Source: Clitopilus passeckerianus (lineage: Eukaryota > Basidiomycota > Agaricomycetes > Agaricales > Entolomataceae). Taken from it: a DNA stretch of 64,000 nucleotides. The notes below the pieces were generated by a model. The model was not told the DNA's origin, did no database searches, and saw only the letters and a program-made list of their open reading frames with translations. Made by a program: the position numbers and the translations under genes. Location: positions 186,001 through 250,000 of the forward strand of contig CALYLX010000133.1 of assembly GCA_944990035.1 (NCBI GenBank), read 5' to 3'. Shown piece by piece: positions 1-11,871 of this stretch; the stretch's first letter is position 1, and every line of letters begins with the position of its first letter.

Positions 1-1067
1 CACAATATGGTTCGCAGTATTACCGGCACTGGAGAGGGGAATGGGCCCTTCCTCTCGATTGGCGATGGTTTCAGTGGTGTATCCAATTGGGCCGATTTCT
101 TGCCTGGATCAGACCGAATCGCTTTGGACACTCATCCTTATTTCGCATTTGACGGATCCTCAGCCACTGCCCCCATTGCGACAGGTACAGGGGCAAGTGC
201 GGGTGGTACCTGGCCCGCAGCAGCCTGCAACCGCTGGGCCTCTAATTTGAACAACAGGTCAGTGCTCACCGTTCCGGATACATTGACGCTTTGATAACAT
301 ATTCTGTCAATAGTCGAGCAAACTTCGGTGTCACCATTGCTGGCGAGTTCAGCAATGGCTTCAATGACTGCGGCTTGTTCCTCCACGGACCTCAGAACAC
401 AGGCAACAACTATGGTGGAGACTGTGGCGATTGGACCGATTCTACAAACTGGAGCGCTTCTACCAAAGCTGGTCTGATGGCATTCACCAGGGCCAGTATG
501 GATGCTCTCGGCGATTGGTTCTTCTGGACATGGAAGGTTCGTTGGGTCGACTGATTGATGGATATGTACGATGCTGACCATCACATGTAGATTGGTGCTT
601 CGCAGAAGGGCATTGTCGAGTCCCCTCTCTGGTCCTATCAACTCGGCCTCGAGAACGGGTGGATCCCCAAGGACCCCCGAACGGCACTCGGAACATGTGA
701 AGCTCAGGGCGTTGACTCTTCCCAGTTCAGTGGCAAGTTCAAGTCGTGGCAAACTGGGGGTGCGGGCGCAGGTACTATTGCAGCAACTGCAACGGCTGCG
801 TATCCTTGGCCGCCTGCTCAAATCTCCAATGTCGATGTGCCTGTCAGCTTATTGCCCACATATACACCAACGGCACCCATCGTCAGCCTTCCTCCGCCGA
901 CCCTTTCCCCGACCCCGACCAAGAGCGTTGATGTTGGGAGCGGATGGTTCAATTCACAGGACACGGCATTGGCACCCACCCCCGTTGCTGGCTGCACATA
1001 CCCCAAGGATGCATGGGACGCCGTCGATGCGGCAGTTCCACCACCATGTGGAACTGATTCTTCGTAA
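1..1067 (+). CDS. GH5 exo-beta-1,3-glucanase, 3' part (5' end outside window)
   Basis: Secreted or cell-wall glycoside hydrolase of family 5, expected to release glucose from beta-1,3-glucan during wall remodelling. Three exons are visible: 1-257, 314-536 and 591-1067. They join in frame across two GT..AG introns (258-313, 537-590). Exon 1 carries GDGFSG and the conserved LDTHPYFAF segment. Exon 2 carries GEFSNGFNDCG, matching the GEWS-type motif that holds the nucleophile Glu in exo-1,3-glucanases, and ends WFFWTWK. Exon 3 has SPLWSYQLGLENGWIPKDPR, then a Pro/Thr/Ser-rich tail of about 100 residues ending at TAA. The first bases of the window are already coding, so the N-terminal half lies to the left. 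The tail may be an O-glycosylated linker or wall anchor. The family call is strong; the exact subfamily (GH5_9) is from memory of motifs. Confidence 0.9.
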
Positions 1068-2929
1068 AAACTTCTTGGACTTCTCGATATACCACTTGGA
1101 TTCTCGCGTCATGGACTTGTGACTGCTGTATCTACTTTCATCATACCTTTTTTGACATTCTTAGTTACCGGCAGGACACTTAAATTTTTCTTGTTACATG
1201 GCAGACATACATGGTCGACTAATTTATCTCCGTGTATTCGTCGTAGTAATGATCTACCAATACTGGGCGCTCCTTGCTTTGTCGCGATTGGCGGACTGGA
1301 TATCACGTACATCCTGACATGAGCAGAGATGAACAGACCTCCGGTGTTTAAAGAGTCCCTTCTCGATAAAAGCAGAAGAATGCCTGACACCAGGTGCTGC
1401 TCGGCCGCTCTGGATATGGCGGGAAATTTTAGGGCTTGAATACACTCGGCCGTCGAGCCTTTCCTGAACGGAGTCACCAATCCCACATGGTTCCATATTC
1501 GATGTGCGACATCGTGTGTGACCAACGTCGTGAAAGTGATACGATTAGGCGAGCAGCATTCTACTTTCTGGAGTCCTCGTTGGTTCCAACCTCCTATGGC
1601 GCTGCTGCCAGAGTTCTTGGGTCCTGCCACGACGAGGTAAACGGGTGAGTTGATTCCCGGCTTGCCGGATTTAAATGCGGCCATCATCCAGTCAGATTTG
1701 AGATCGAGATTCTGATGATGCCATCATGTCGGTAACCGGATTCAATTGCAGCCTATTGAAACATCGGACCCTCGGAAGACACTGATATGTTTTTTTTTGA
1801 CCCGCCTCTTTCCACACTTCCTCAGGACTCGGGGCGAATACTCTGGTCAAGCGGCCTCTCATGACCTTCTTCAACGGAGAACGAAAGGATTTTGACTGAA
1901 CTAGACCTAAACAGCGCAATAGGCTTCTGAAAAACGGTCAATGCATCTAAAAGAAACCCCATTCTGCAAAAGGGGACAGTAACTTCGGTTCGGAGACAAT
2001 GCAAAGGCATAGCGGGATATCATCCTCGAGCTTCAGCCATTTCTCATCCGTCAACGGCAAATTTTGTATTGTCCTTCCAGGATCTTACCCTTCTAGCTTA
2101 AACGATAAATGATGCTTGACACACTATCTCCACTTTTTAGCTTCCTCGAGGTAATCAAATAGTCACATGCTGTGGGACAGATTAAAGCAACCCTTGAGCA
2201 TTCGTCATATTGAGTCATGGCTATGTTCAGCAGTCTGTGATCCACGCTAAATGAACAAGCACAGCAAACATATCCGACGGCTTCCAAGAAGACTATTGGG
2301 GGAGCCTAGGGCTTGCAGGTTCCCGGATGCCGGAGGGGATCAAGGTGGATTATCGGCCCAATGCATCCAGCGTCTATCTCATTTCTCACAACCAAAAAGG
2401 GATGGGTGTTGTTCTGCGTGGACCCTGACCTTCCCCTTATATCGACTCGGGACTGACCCACCACCGGATGGTGGCAGTGTCCCACACAGATCTATCCAAA
2501 GCGAAGAGATCTATGCGGTTATTTTGACATTCTACGGTAACATTTCATCTATGGCCGATCCGAGAATGCCTCACTGGTCCTCCCGTTTGCCCTCGCCCAA
2601 AATACAGATATTCTCTAAGCTGACGCTATTCAATTTCGAAGACGTAATAACCCCACTATTACAGTATCAATAGCCCCAACTCCGCTGAAGATTTATCGAG
2701 GTAAGGATTCTCTAGGCGGACGAAAACGATCAAACCGAACGAATCGCTTGCCCCGTGCGCTTCCCACGTGTGAACAGCTTTTACCCCTCTGAGCTAAAGC
2801 GCCCCAGGGGTGGCCAGATCTCTGATTGGTACAGCGAGGGCAACCGAACAGCATAATCTGGGACAAATGACGATAAGCAGGGGCTTCGGTGACATGCATA
2901 CCCGCAATAACCAAGAAGGGGCGCAAACA
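1068..2929. other. Intergenic, no gene supported
   Basis: About 1.9 kb between the glucanase stop and the TATA box of the TEA-factor gene. Open stretches exist on both strands, the longest being 192 codons on the minus strand at 1109-1687, but none shows a recognisable domain, a clear exon structure or biased composition. I see no tandem repeat or terminal inverted repeat. Confidence 0.4.
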
Positions 2930-2935
2930 TATAAA
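2930..2935 (+). promoter_or_regulatory. TATA box of the TEA-factor gene
   Basis: TATAAA lies 58 bases before the ATG at 2994. That spacing favours the ATG at 2994 over an upstream in-frame ATG at 2889, which lies before the TATA box. Confidence 0.45.
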
Positions 2936-2993
2936 TCTCGACCGCTTCAACGCGGTTCTTCTTCGACATCCAACGTCACCCCCACTTCCACTC

Positions 2994-4473
2994 ATGGGCT
3001 TGGAACAGATTCAAAACGCTACCAAGGCTTCCTCCTCTAGCCGCTCAAGAGCCTCGGCATCACGGAAACACAAAGTCTCAGCCAAACAGCAAGAAGCGAA
3101 AACCGACAATGTTCTTCAGTCGATCATCAAAACCAGGAAAGCCTGGAAAACTATCAGGGGAGGCGAAGTGGTTTGGCCTCCAGAACTCGAGGCTGCCTTG
3201 CTTGAAGGTCGATCCTATCATCCTATAACACATCTCTGTTAGCTGACCAACAGCCTACAGGCCTCGCAAAGTATCAGCCCGATAATTCTCGCGAGACCAG
3301 GCTGCTCGGTCGCTTCCCTATGAGAAACAGATTTATCTCTGACTACATCTACGGCCTCACGGGTGTACGACGAACAGCAAAACAAGTTGGGAGCCGTCTC
3401 CAACAACTACGAGATACTTACAACAATACCGATCGTAAGTTTTCCTTCCCGTATCTTACATGGGTGAAAATTTAATGGCTTCGACTCTTCCCAGTGATGA
3501 AGCTCCTCCTCCCTCTCGGGCCTCTCAGCCTCTCCGCTCGCAAGAGGGCATCGACTTCCACCCAGGACGATACCAGCAGCAGCTCGAGCAGCGACACTTC
3601 ATCCAGTCCCCCCACCACACCTCTTGATCCCTCATTCCCTTCATGTGGCGCCTCACAGACCATCATCCACATTGACATCCTCGACCCCAAAACCAGTCCC
3701 CTCGATACGCCAATGGATCTCCCTATGACGTCCGACGAAAATGTTGTCCGCACTTCACCCAAGCCTCGCTTCATCAGCGAGATTGACCCCACTGTTACCT
3801 TTATTGCACCAGCCTCCGTCTCAGCCCTGTCATCATACTTGGTCTATAAGCTCAACGACCTCGTCTTCTCCGAAACCACTCAGTTAACTTCATATGGCCC
3901 TGCGCCTGAGGATGATGGTAAATGTTTATACCGCAGCACCATTGTCCCCGGTTTCTGGAAAAACATTGTCAACAGTTCGGGTATGTTTTCATCCATCGAT
4001 CTCTCTTGGCAAACCCGTCTCACGTTTTTTATCCAGACCCGACCCAGTATACCATCGTGCAAGAGGTCTGCCGCGACGGCCCGTCTACCCCGTCCACCAT
4101 CTTCTCCGCTGTTTACAAGTTCAACTACCCTCCCTCCGTTGCTGAGTTTATCGACGCGGCATTCTCAGATAGCGGCCTCGACTCTGCCGGACCATCAAGT
4201 CCTCATGACCCTATGTCCGCACTTCCCATGGATTCTCTCATCACCATGGACCCAACGTATGACGATGTCGTCTATGAAACCTACTGCGACCTTCTCGCTC
4301 TTTCTGATAGAAGTTGGACGAGTTCTCCCTCACAATCGTCCGTCGACTTCTCATGGAACTACAGCGAACGTGCTGCATCGGACAATGGTCTGATGTCTCC
4401 ATCATCCATGTCTCCACCTCCTGTCTCTTACTCGCCAATGCTGGCGGACTATGTCAATGAGTCCGTGTGCTGA
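2994..4473 (+). CDS. TEA/ATTS-domain transcription factor
   Basis: DNA-binding regulator of the TEF-1/TEC1/AbaA class. Four exons (2994-3207, 3261-3434, 3495-3980, 4037-4473) join in frame to a 436-residue protein. The TEA domain covers about residues 48-130. It opens with AWKTIRGGEVVWPPELEAAL and continues across intron 1 with GRFPMRNRFISDYIY and TAKQVGSRLQQLRDT, which corresponds to the recognition-helix region. Upstream is a short basic Ser-rich N-terminus. Downstream is a Ser/Pro-rich, presumably disordered stretch, then a more conserved-looking block (VTFIAPASVSALSSYLVYKL to YTIVQEVCRDG) spanning intron 3. In ascomycetes members control development and filamentous growth; the role here is inferred only. 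Start chosen at 2994 because a TATA box sits 58 bases upstream. Confidence 0.88.
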
Positions 4474-5222
4474 ACGTTTAAGCACTCCATGTTATCGCTT
4501 AGCCATCTTGATTAATCTTATTCTAATCTCAGCAACAATTGTAAAAGTAGTCATAGGTTTGATGCATTTGTATCATTATGTACCCTTAGATACCATTTTC
4601 TTGTAATCCACTCTCGTTTGCGCCCCTGCGATGGCACATGGATAATAATTCTCGATCTTACACAATAGCAGATACATTTCAAGCACGGAAACTCCGCTCT
4701 GTCCCGACTGAGTTCTCGTCGAACACTACATCGAGCGGGTGGCCGAGCAAATCCGAGGATTTAAGAAAGCGCTATCCATCCCCTTCCTTAGGCCGAAATC
4801 TCGAGTCGGATTGAGAACGCTATGCTTGCCCACTTCGTGGAAGCTTCCAGCCGATAAATTGAAATTCTCCCAGCGGGCAGGGTTCAGTGCCATAGTATAG
4901 TAGCTTATTCTGATATAATATCTGGACACGAGGCTCCCGACTCGCAGAGGCGTATTCTCGGATATGAGTTCCACAGGTGGTGAACGCGAGTTGCCTTTCC
5001 TGTCCATACGCTGTCCTTTTAGGGTGATTGAAGCAAATTAGAGTGGCACGGAACCCGGAAGGACTGATATCTTGATGATCGAAGGCTCTTCATAAGAGCC
5101 AATGGGTCTGAACAATGAATATACTAGCCATTTGCGGTAATAGATTCATTCATGGTTATTGAATTGAGAATACAAAGCTAAATTTAAAACAAAGTCCCGT
5201 AATGAGGGTATCAACATGGGCA
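4474..5222. other. Intergenic between convergent genes
   Basis: About 750 bases separate the 3' end of the TEA-factor gene (plus) from the 3' end of the ceramidase gene (minus). A 93-codon minus-strand open stretch at 4726-5007 has no recognisable feature. A/T-rich stretches just after 4473 probably include the 3' untranslated region. Confidence 0.4.
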
Positions 5223-8200
5223 CTACGCAACCGTGAAGCTGCTGGATGTGCCAGAGAAAGAGGAGATGCTTCCGGTGAGAGATTTAGAGTCACCGAAGTA
5301 GCTCAATCGATAGGTACCCGCTGTGCCGGACGGAATGAGATTACTATCAGGGAAACCGTATTATTACTTACCCGGAGTGCTGCTTTCGATCATCCTGGAG
5401 TCGTCATCAGAACCTGTCAAGCCAAGGTATCCAAAGGGTACTCACCAGCTGACAGTCACAGAACTCGTCCCCAATACCTGCGATAAAGCCACTGAGCCAC
5501 ATAACCCTTAGAAGACAGCTGGATCTACATACTGTGCTATCCCTGACCCATTGATAAGTGGTCGAGGGATGGGAATCAGAACGGACAGTCTTCCATTGTC
5601 CGTTGACTTGTTGATCAACAGTCAGGAACGTTCCCTCGAGCCTCAGGTTGTTCTGCCAAGATGGTTGGTAGTCGAAAAATGGAGGAGACATTGGCAAATC
5701 TTACCCTAGGGTTCGCACCAATGAAGACAGCAGAGACCTTGTCGCCCGCATGGTATGCTGACGAGGTACTGACATCAGTCTTCACCTGGCCGAATTTCTT
5801 GCCGATAGGTGCTGAGTCGAAGACAACCCCAGTCTAGCATATCACAAGTTAGCCCACAGAAGTTAATGCAATGGAGACCCGCGAACCTGCAGGGAGATAG
5901 CCTTGGATGTCTGATCGGCTGGTGCTGGGTCGGAAGCTGGAGATCCACTGGCGTTATCTGCCAGGTAGGACACGAGGCTAGTGTACTTGTCAATATACGC
6001 CTCAAGAGTATCTAAGTAAAGAAACAAATGCGTCATTCTTGAGATGTCATGGGATAGAAGGTGTCAACTAACATGGGCCGAAGATGGTGGAGGCACCCTC
6101 GTATCGCTGGACACCATATTCTTCGCGGGTGGTGACATAGTGCGCATAAGTGTTGGCAGGTCCGGCAACCACCACGTATGCATTGGAGCCAATAACCCCG
6201 GAAGAGATGAGTTTCTCTCGGACGGCCTCTCTAATGAAAATTAATCCCATGACGTAGTCGGAGATCATTGTCAGAATAGAACAGTCCGAAAACATACACA
6301 AATGCGCACCGAATACGCCTTCCAGCCATGGTAGTAAGTTCACCTAGTGAAAGGTAGCTTTAGCATGCGAAGGTGGCGAAAGAATGAAACGCACCAGGCA
6401 TGATCAGCATGACTTTGTGGATCAACATCTGGATCAGGATCGCAGAGGTAACATGACAATCCAATTCGGCTCACCGAATTGACCAACACGAAGCATCTGG
6501 ATGTCAACCGTGCTCACGGACCACTCGTATGGAGTATGAGCATAGCCCTGTGGTGCCCACCCATGTCAACGCACAATGGAATATTCTCTTCGAAGTACCC
6601 ACTTACAGTGTTGAGAAGGATGGGTTTGGGGCTCTGGCAAGCGACCTGTTCTGCTGAAGGCAGAGGAGTAATCACGCCTGTAAAGCGCGGCAATCGTGTC
6701 AGCGATGACGATTTGGAGAAGCAAAATTAGACAAACCTTTTACGAGTTCCCAGAATGGATTTCTATTGAAATTAAGGTTTCGGGCCAGGATCCTCGAGAA
6801 TGAATTGAAAACTTACTGAGAGGTTGAGTTGTCCCCTTGGACGAAATCGAATGCGCCCGGGCCATCACTGTTCGATAGAGGTTAATCCTCGAGGGAAACA
6901 AAAGTCAAAAGTCAGGCAACTTACGTAGTGCCACCAGCAAACGAGTATCCTAGTCAGATGCTCCTATCAGTCACGCAACATCGGCGGCCAAGTAGAAGTG
7001 CGAATCCTTACCCATGGCAGCAGGGCAAGTCGAAACTTGCGTTCCGTTCGGCAAGTTGAACTTGTGAGTTGCCCTAAAGGATCAAAGAAGCCTTGTCAAT
7101 GGCGCTGCGAAGGGACAAGCATCAAGATCGTTGGGTTACGGACATGTTTAGGTAGATGTGGACACTCTTGACACCGCCAGACACGGGCGTTCGGGCGCCA
7201 TTCATCACTTTCTGAGCCCCTTCGAATTGCTTCTGGCCGATAATCCTGTTTGACTCAAAGTCGGAGATGTGGAAGCCGGGGCCGCTGTTAGAGTTGTCAT
7301 TAGAAAATCTCGATACATAGGTAGCCAAGCATTCGAAGAAAGGCAAGGCAGCAGAAGAGAAGAAGAGTGAAGAGGTGGCAGAGCGGGTCCGGGATGACCG
7401 TGGTTGAATCACGAAGAGAAGGTCGAGAAATGAACGCGAACGCACCGGCCGTGGCAATCACCTACGGTACCACCGCACGTGGAGTGCTCTGCTTCGCAGG
7501 ATTGACCATCGTAGTCTTTTCCGGGGCTCTCGCAGAATGCGCCGAGACTAATGAGAAGATCTCAGCATGTGAATCCGTCGCGGGTATGAACGGCGCTAGC
7601 ACGTACGTGTTGGGACTCGTGTCGCCGACGTTTGCTATTGGAAGGATCCAGTTAGACGAGGTCCAATAGGGTTATACTGAAGCAATCGATCATACATTGC
7701 GTAAATCCTGCTACGAAGGTGGCATTTCCGGGCATTGTATTTGGCTCAACGGAGGCTGATTGAGGTATGATTGCTCAGATGTTGGTTGTTCGCGACCGAG
7801 ACACCACAGAAAGCTAACCTTCGTAGAGGAATGCAGCCATGCCCTTGTTATCCGCGCTGACCAGGGTGTTGTTCTGTTCAGAAGAGTATCAGAACCGGCG
7901 GTGAACCATCTGGGGAAAGAGAAGACTGACCTCGTACAAGCTTGTTCCATGAACGGCGAAGAAGCTCAACAGGCCTCTCGCATTCCCGTTGTTGTCATCA
8001 AACCTTAGCACAGTCATATCCTTGTCTTGATCATACTGATATCTTGCCCGCTCAGTAGCAGGATTAGCCAGGTAAGCGGTGGGTGAACGATTGATATTCG
8101 CGTCAAGGATGGTGGTGTTGCCCACACTCAGCTTGCCAGGAGCCAAACTGGCATGAGCGCTCTGAACAGCACGAACAGTTCCTGCAACGATGGCATCTGC

Positions 8201-8853
8201 AGTCTGCTTGACGTATCCGAGGGAAGTAACTTGAGGCAGCAGGTTCTCAAGGTATCCTCCGACACCAGAGTGCTGATGAGTTCCGACAAAGGCAATGTTT
8301 TCATTGGTGTAGACCCCAGGGTACTGGGAGGTTAGCTGGGAGACGATAGATCGGCGAACGCCGGTGTCGCCCATGGCAATATCTAATCGTCGTGAGCGCT
8401 GGAACAAGGATTGCTTGATTTGGGACGCTCACCGGCATTGATGAAGACAATGCGGTTGTTGGGTGCGGAGGCATCAGCGACGATGAAAGCACGACTACGC
8501 TCCCTCATATGAAGCCCGGTATCCGTCTGGGCCAATGAAGCATAACCCTAGGCACCCAGTCAGCCTCTGCCAGGCGCTAATGTAGCCAATGCTTACCATC
8601 ATATTGGTTTCAACCACTGGGCTATAAGAGATGTTCTCAGCTCCGGTTCACCCTGACCGATTCGATCCAAAGCTTACCCAGTGATATCACCAGTGCCTAT
8701 CATACGATTCAGCCCTCACAGCTTCAAGAACGCCAAAAGTCATAACTCACCGAGACCCAAGAGATACTGTCCTGCGACTCCTTGCACGCCACCTTGCCAC
8801 ACGGGGCCCGATGCGGCCAAAAACGCGGTTGTATACCAGAAAAGTCTCGCCAT
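5223..8853 (-). CDS. Neutral ceramidase, 25 exons
   Basis: Secreted or membrane-associated amidohydrolase that splits ceramide into sphingosine and fatty acid. The 25 exons I joined give 2145 coding bases (714 residues), the usual family length, with no frame break. N-terminus MARLFWYTTAFLAASGP looks like a signal peptide. Landmarks in order: GDITGPVVETNMMGYASL, IAMGDTGVRR, GTHQHSGVGGY (metal-binding region), VHGTSLYE, NVGDTSPN with the predicted nucleophile Ser near residue 283, GFHISDFE, FNLPNGTQVSTCPAAMGYSF, VDIQMLRVGQF, then a C-terminal Ig-like domain ending SSSFTVA. Exons: 8751-8853, 8678-8696, 8597-8621, 8433-8547, 7931-8382, 7819-7873, 7696-7755, 7607-7634, 7446-7547, 7144-7284, 7012-7073, 6925-6949, 6817-6867, 6737-6762, 6607-6677, 6475-6547, 6395-6412, 6310-6343, 6073-6230, 5887-6011, 5705-5833, 5533-5652, 5446-5477, 5372-5394, 5223-5320. 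An in-frame ATG at 8925 could extend the N-terminus by 24 residues; 8853 is preferred because it gives a signal peptide directly. Confidence 0.93.
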
Positions 8854-8925
8854 AGACTCGTATAGACGACCAAACAGGTCCTGAAAGTCGACCGGAATGT
8901 CGCTATAGTACGACAGGGAAGGCAT

Positions 8926-10560
8926 CTGAGCGTACGAGCCTTGAATCTTATAAGGCGGCCCGTTCGTTCACACCGCGTAACGGTGGTAGTGACGAAGGAA
9001 AATGATCTAGAGAAATTCGATATGTCATTCCACATGGCTCCCCGATCACAAGGACAATTGTTGAATGGTCAAGTGCGCGGAAGTGTCTCATGGTGCCCTG
9101 TAATGTACGAACCTTTGTGTATGGGCGGTGGCAATGGAAGGCAGGGTCAGAGCTTCTAACGTCGTGGATCAAATGCAAAAAGGAATTCTTTTAGTAATAA
9201 CGCGTGGTATTCGACAATTCCACCCATAGAAAGCTATATAGCTTGGTTACATTGGTGCTAACTACATTTACATTGCGCAAAGCAACAAATAGGAGGGCAG
9301 GCGCTACGAGGTCGGCCAACTCTACAGATGTGTGGCTCTGCTTCCGGGCTGCAGTAGAAAATCACAAGCTGATCGACTCGCTGTTCTCGGCCAAGAAAGT
9401 CAACATCAGGTGGATCAAGAGAAGTCGAAATGACCTTCAATATCCAGAGAATTGCTTTGATAGCATGTGCCGAGGTGGCAGCAGAGGCACCTCAAGCTTC
9501 TGAGAGGGCCTGAGGAGGCCGAAGTTGAGATCCGGAATGTATACTTCTCGGAATACATCCCACGTAAGATTGCTGTTGGACTGTTGAGGAGGGTCCAGCA
9601 GACCCTAACGCAGCCTATTTCTGGAACTGAAGCCTTGTGGAGCGTCAAACTTGAAGGCCGAGGTGTACAAGGATGCCTGTTGACGGAAGCAAAACGGCAT
9701 CATTGTGGCCCGGGCAGACTGAATATCTTGTGAGAGTATTGCATGAATCAGCTCTTCAGGAACGGTGCGCTGCAGAGTGCAAAAGACTGTTCATGGGAGG
9801 AGATTATTGGCATCTCCTGGGAGAACTAGAAATGGCAACATACCAATTCCGAGTCCTTGTGTACATTTGCAGTGTACAGCTGTCATTACATCAGCCTATC
9901 CGATGACGCAAGTTCCCCGGGGCCCTCATATTCATCTTTACAGAGGATAGTTATACGGAGACCGCTCCGATGCGCCACAGAATGCTGGCAAAGCTTCAAA
10001 AGTTGTTCAGTAGAGTGGACTTCGGAGTGGCAACTATGCATGATCACGTAAGCTATAGCACGTGCTCGGAGTCGGACTTCGGACATGGCCGTAACTGTGA
10101 GCACAGCATTTGATCGTTGATCTGTCAAAACTTTCGAATGTAACAACGCGTCGTCTCCTCGTTGTCGCGTTTTTTGGCGTCTTTAAATTCCAAAACGCGT
10201 CGAAATGGCTACCACGGTCGGGCATCGATGCCCAAAGTCGTGATGTGAGAGCACGAAGAGCGTGATGACTCGGGTTTTCAGTGCATTCTGTCAGAGCGGA
10301 TGAGTATGCGAGCTTGGGGATGGCAACCGAGCTAATAGTGGCTATCATTGTATCAGAATCGAGGAAATCTTCTATGGCTGACTACAGGCCTTTTGTAATG
10401 CCATTACCCATTAAAAGCGTATTCGTTTTTCCTTTCTTCCCCATCTCTCTCTCCTACGCCCTCTGAGTCTTTTCGTGAGTGTATCAATGACACGGAGTGA
10501 CTGCCGCTTACTTTGTCACGATTTGGCAGGCTTCTTTCCCTGTGACTTGCTTGGTCAAGA
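8926..10560. other. Intergenic, no gene supported
   Basis: About 1.6 kb between the divergent ceramidase (minus) and Cys-rich protein (plus) genes. Minus-strand open stretches between 9258 and 9906 look mildly coding-like in patches but are broken by stops and match nothing I recognise. The last 150 bases before 10561 are pyrimidine-rich (CTCTCTCTCC around 10445), typical of a fungal core promoter without a clear TATA box. Confidence 0.35.
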
Positions 10561-11302
10561 ATGGCTGACGGCTTTGACAGTTGCTGCTGCCTTTGTATCT
10601 GTATCTGTGCGTCTCCAAGCACCATTGTCACCTAGTCTGTAAACTAACCTTCCATAGTTGCCTGCGCCAATTCGATCTGCACATACAGTACGTGTCTCTC
10701 CCAACCTGTTCAAGTTCCCATCCGCTTACGTCTTGTTGCCCTTGCCAGTCCCGTCCTCATGGTGTTGCCCCTGCGCAGGCAAGAACCGGTCCAAAGATGA
10801 CAACCAATTTATTGACTCAGTCGAGCAAGAGAACTTCTACGGAAACCAGCAACACCCACATCAGTCACGCGAGTATGACAGAAGAGACCTACCAATCGAT
10901 ATCGGCCCCCGTGGTCTCTATCCGAACGGGAATGGGAACGAGAATGGACATGCTCAGCCTAATGGTAATGGCGATGCTCTTCACAGTCGACATCCTAGTA
11001 GTCCACCTCCAGCATACGGACATGAGCGGGCAAGGTCGAGGTCTGCTTCGGCAGGCGGAAATCCTCAGGCTATGACGTATCCGCCACAGCAAGAGATGAG
11101 GGTTCCTCAGGTGTCTACTGTGCGAGGTGGCCACTCGGCGGTTGAGGAAAATAACGGTCTGCAGCTCCCGAATCCTTATGGAGGTATGGACGAGGAAGAG
11201 CAGCGGGATACCAGGCAACACCAACATCAACATTCCAGGAGTCAGTCTCGTCCAGATGAGGTGGTGAACGGAGGACATGCTAGGGAGAAGAGTGTAAATT
11301 AA
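10561..11302 (+). CDS. Small protein with Cys-rich N-terminus and low-complexity tail
   Basis: Three exons (10561-10606, 10658-10687, 10749-11302) join in frame to 209 residues. The N-terminus MADGFDSCCCLCICIFAC is very Cys-rich and hydrophobic, followed by a second Cys cluster (SSWCCPCAGKNRSK). This suggests membrane association, palmitoylation or metal binding, but nothing in the sequence decides between these. The remaining 160 residues are polar and low in complexity: Asn/Gly-rich (PNGNGNENGHAQPNGNG), Ser/Arg-rich (RARSRSAS) and Gln/His-rich (RQHQHQHSRSQSR). No enzymatic domain is visible. The start is chosen because it opens the Cys-rich segment and sits after a CT-rich promoter; the two small 5' exons rest on my splice choice and are the least certain part. 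Confidence 0.6.
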
Positions 11303-11792
11303 GGTGAATAGCTCTCGTTCTTCGGCGCTACGGCATCGGCTGACCGTAGGGTGTCTGGGTCAAGCAGGTCTATTTCGTTGCATGGTCATTTCAATTCTTG
11401 TCAGTTATCGTTGTATATACCCGGGTTGTATACTAGATGTATACGTAGAAGGCAATCAGCATCCACAACATCCGATCTCTCTGCCTGCGAGGATAGTCAG
11501 AACACTGCGCCCGTACTTCCTCCTGGGTTAAAGGACGAACTCTTCTTCACCTCGCCACTCAAACGCCTCAAGCGTAACTCCAGGTTTAGTCCTCGGCGAT
11601 CCATTGGGTCATCTCAGGTTTACCAACCTCTTTGACACTTTTGACATTGGCCTGGACTTACACGGAGACCACACCCCGCTCAATCACACCATGGGCCACC
11701 AGTCTCCTGCATCGGCGGACGTAGGAGAAGTTTTCGAGAAAGGTTTGCGAAATACTTCGGGGGTTGCAAGCCGACTAGGAGGGTTGAGGAGG
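11303..11792. other. Intergenic, no gene supported
   Basis: About 490 bases with only short open stretches. It ends at the TATA box of the next gene. Confidence 0.4.
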
Positions 11793-11799
11793 TATATAA
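11793..11799 (+). promoter_or_regulatory. TATA box of the broken secreted-protein gene
   Basis: TATATAA lies 79 bases before the ATG at 11872, so the broken gene keeps a normal-looking core promoter. Confidence 0.5.
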
Positions 11800-11871
11800 G
11801 GTTGGCTTTGAGAGTGGAAGAAAGCATCTCTACTTCTAGAACTCTAAAACAACTTTCCGCTCTCGCAAAAA

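Noticed and set aside
1109..1687. 192-codon minus-strand open frame
   Set aside because: No domain, no exon partner, no conserved-looking motif. Open by chance remains the simpler reading.
9258..9906. Minus-strand stretches that look partly coding (for example TWDVFREVYIPDLNF)
   Set aside because: Broken by stops with no fitting introns, and no family recognised. May be an old pseudogene, but support is too weak for a feature.
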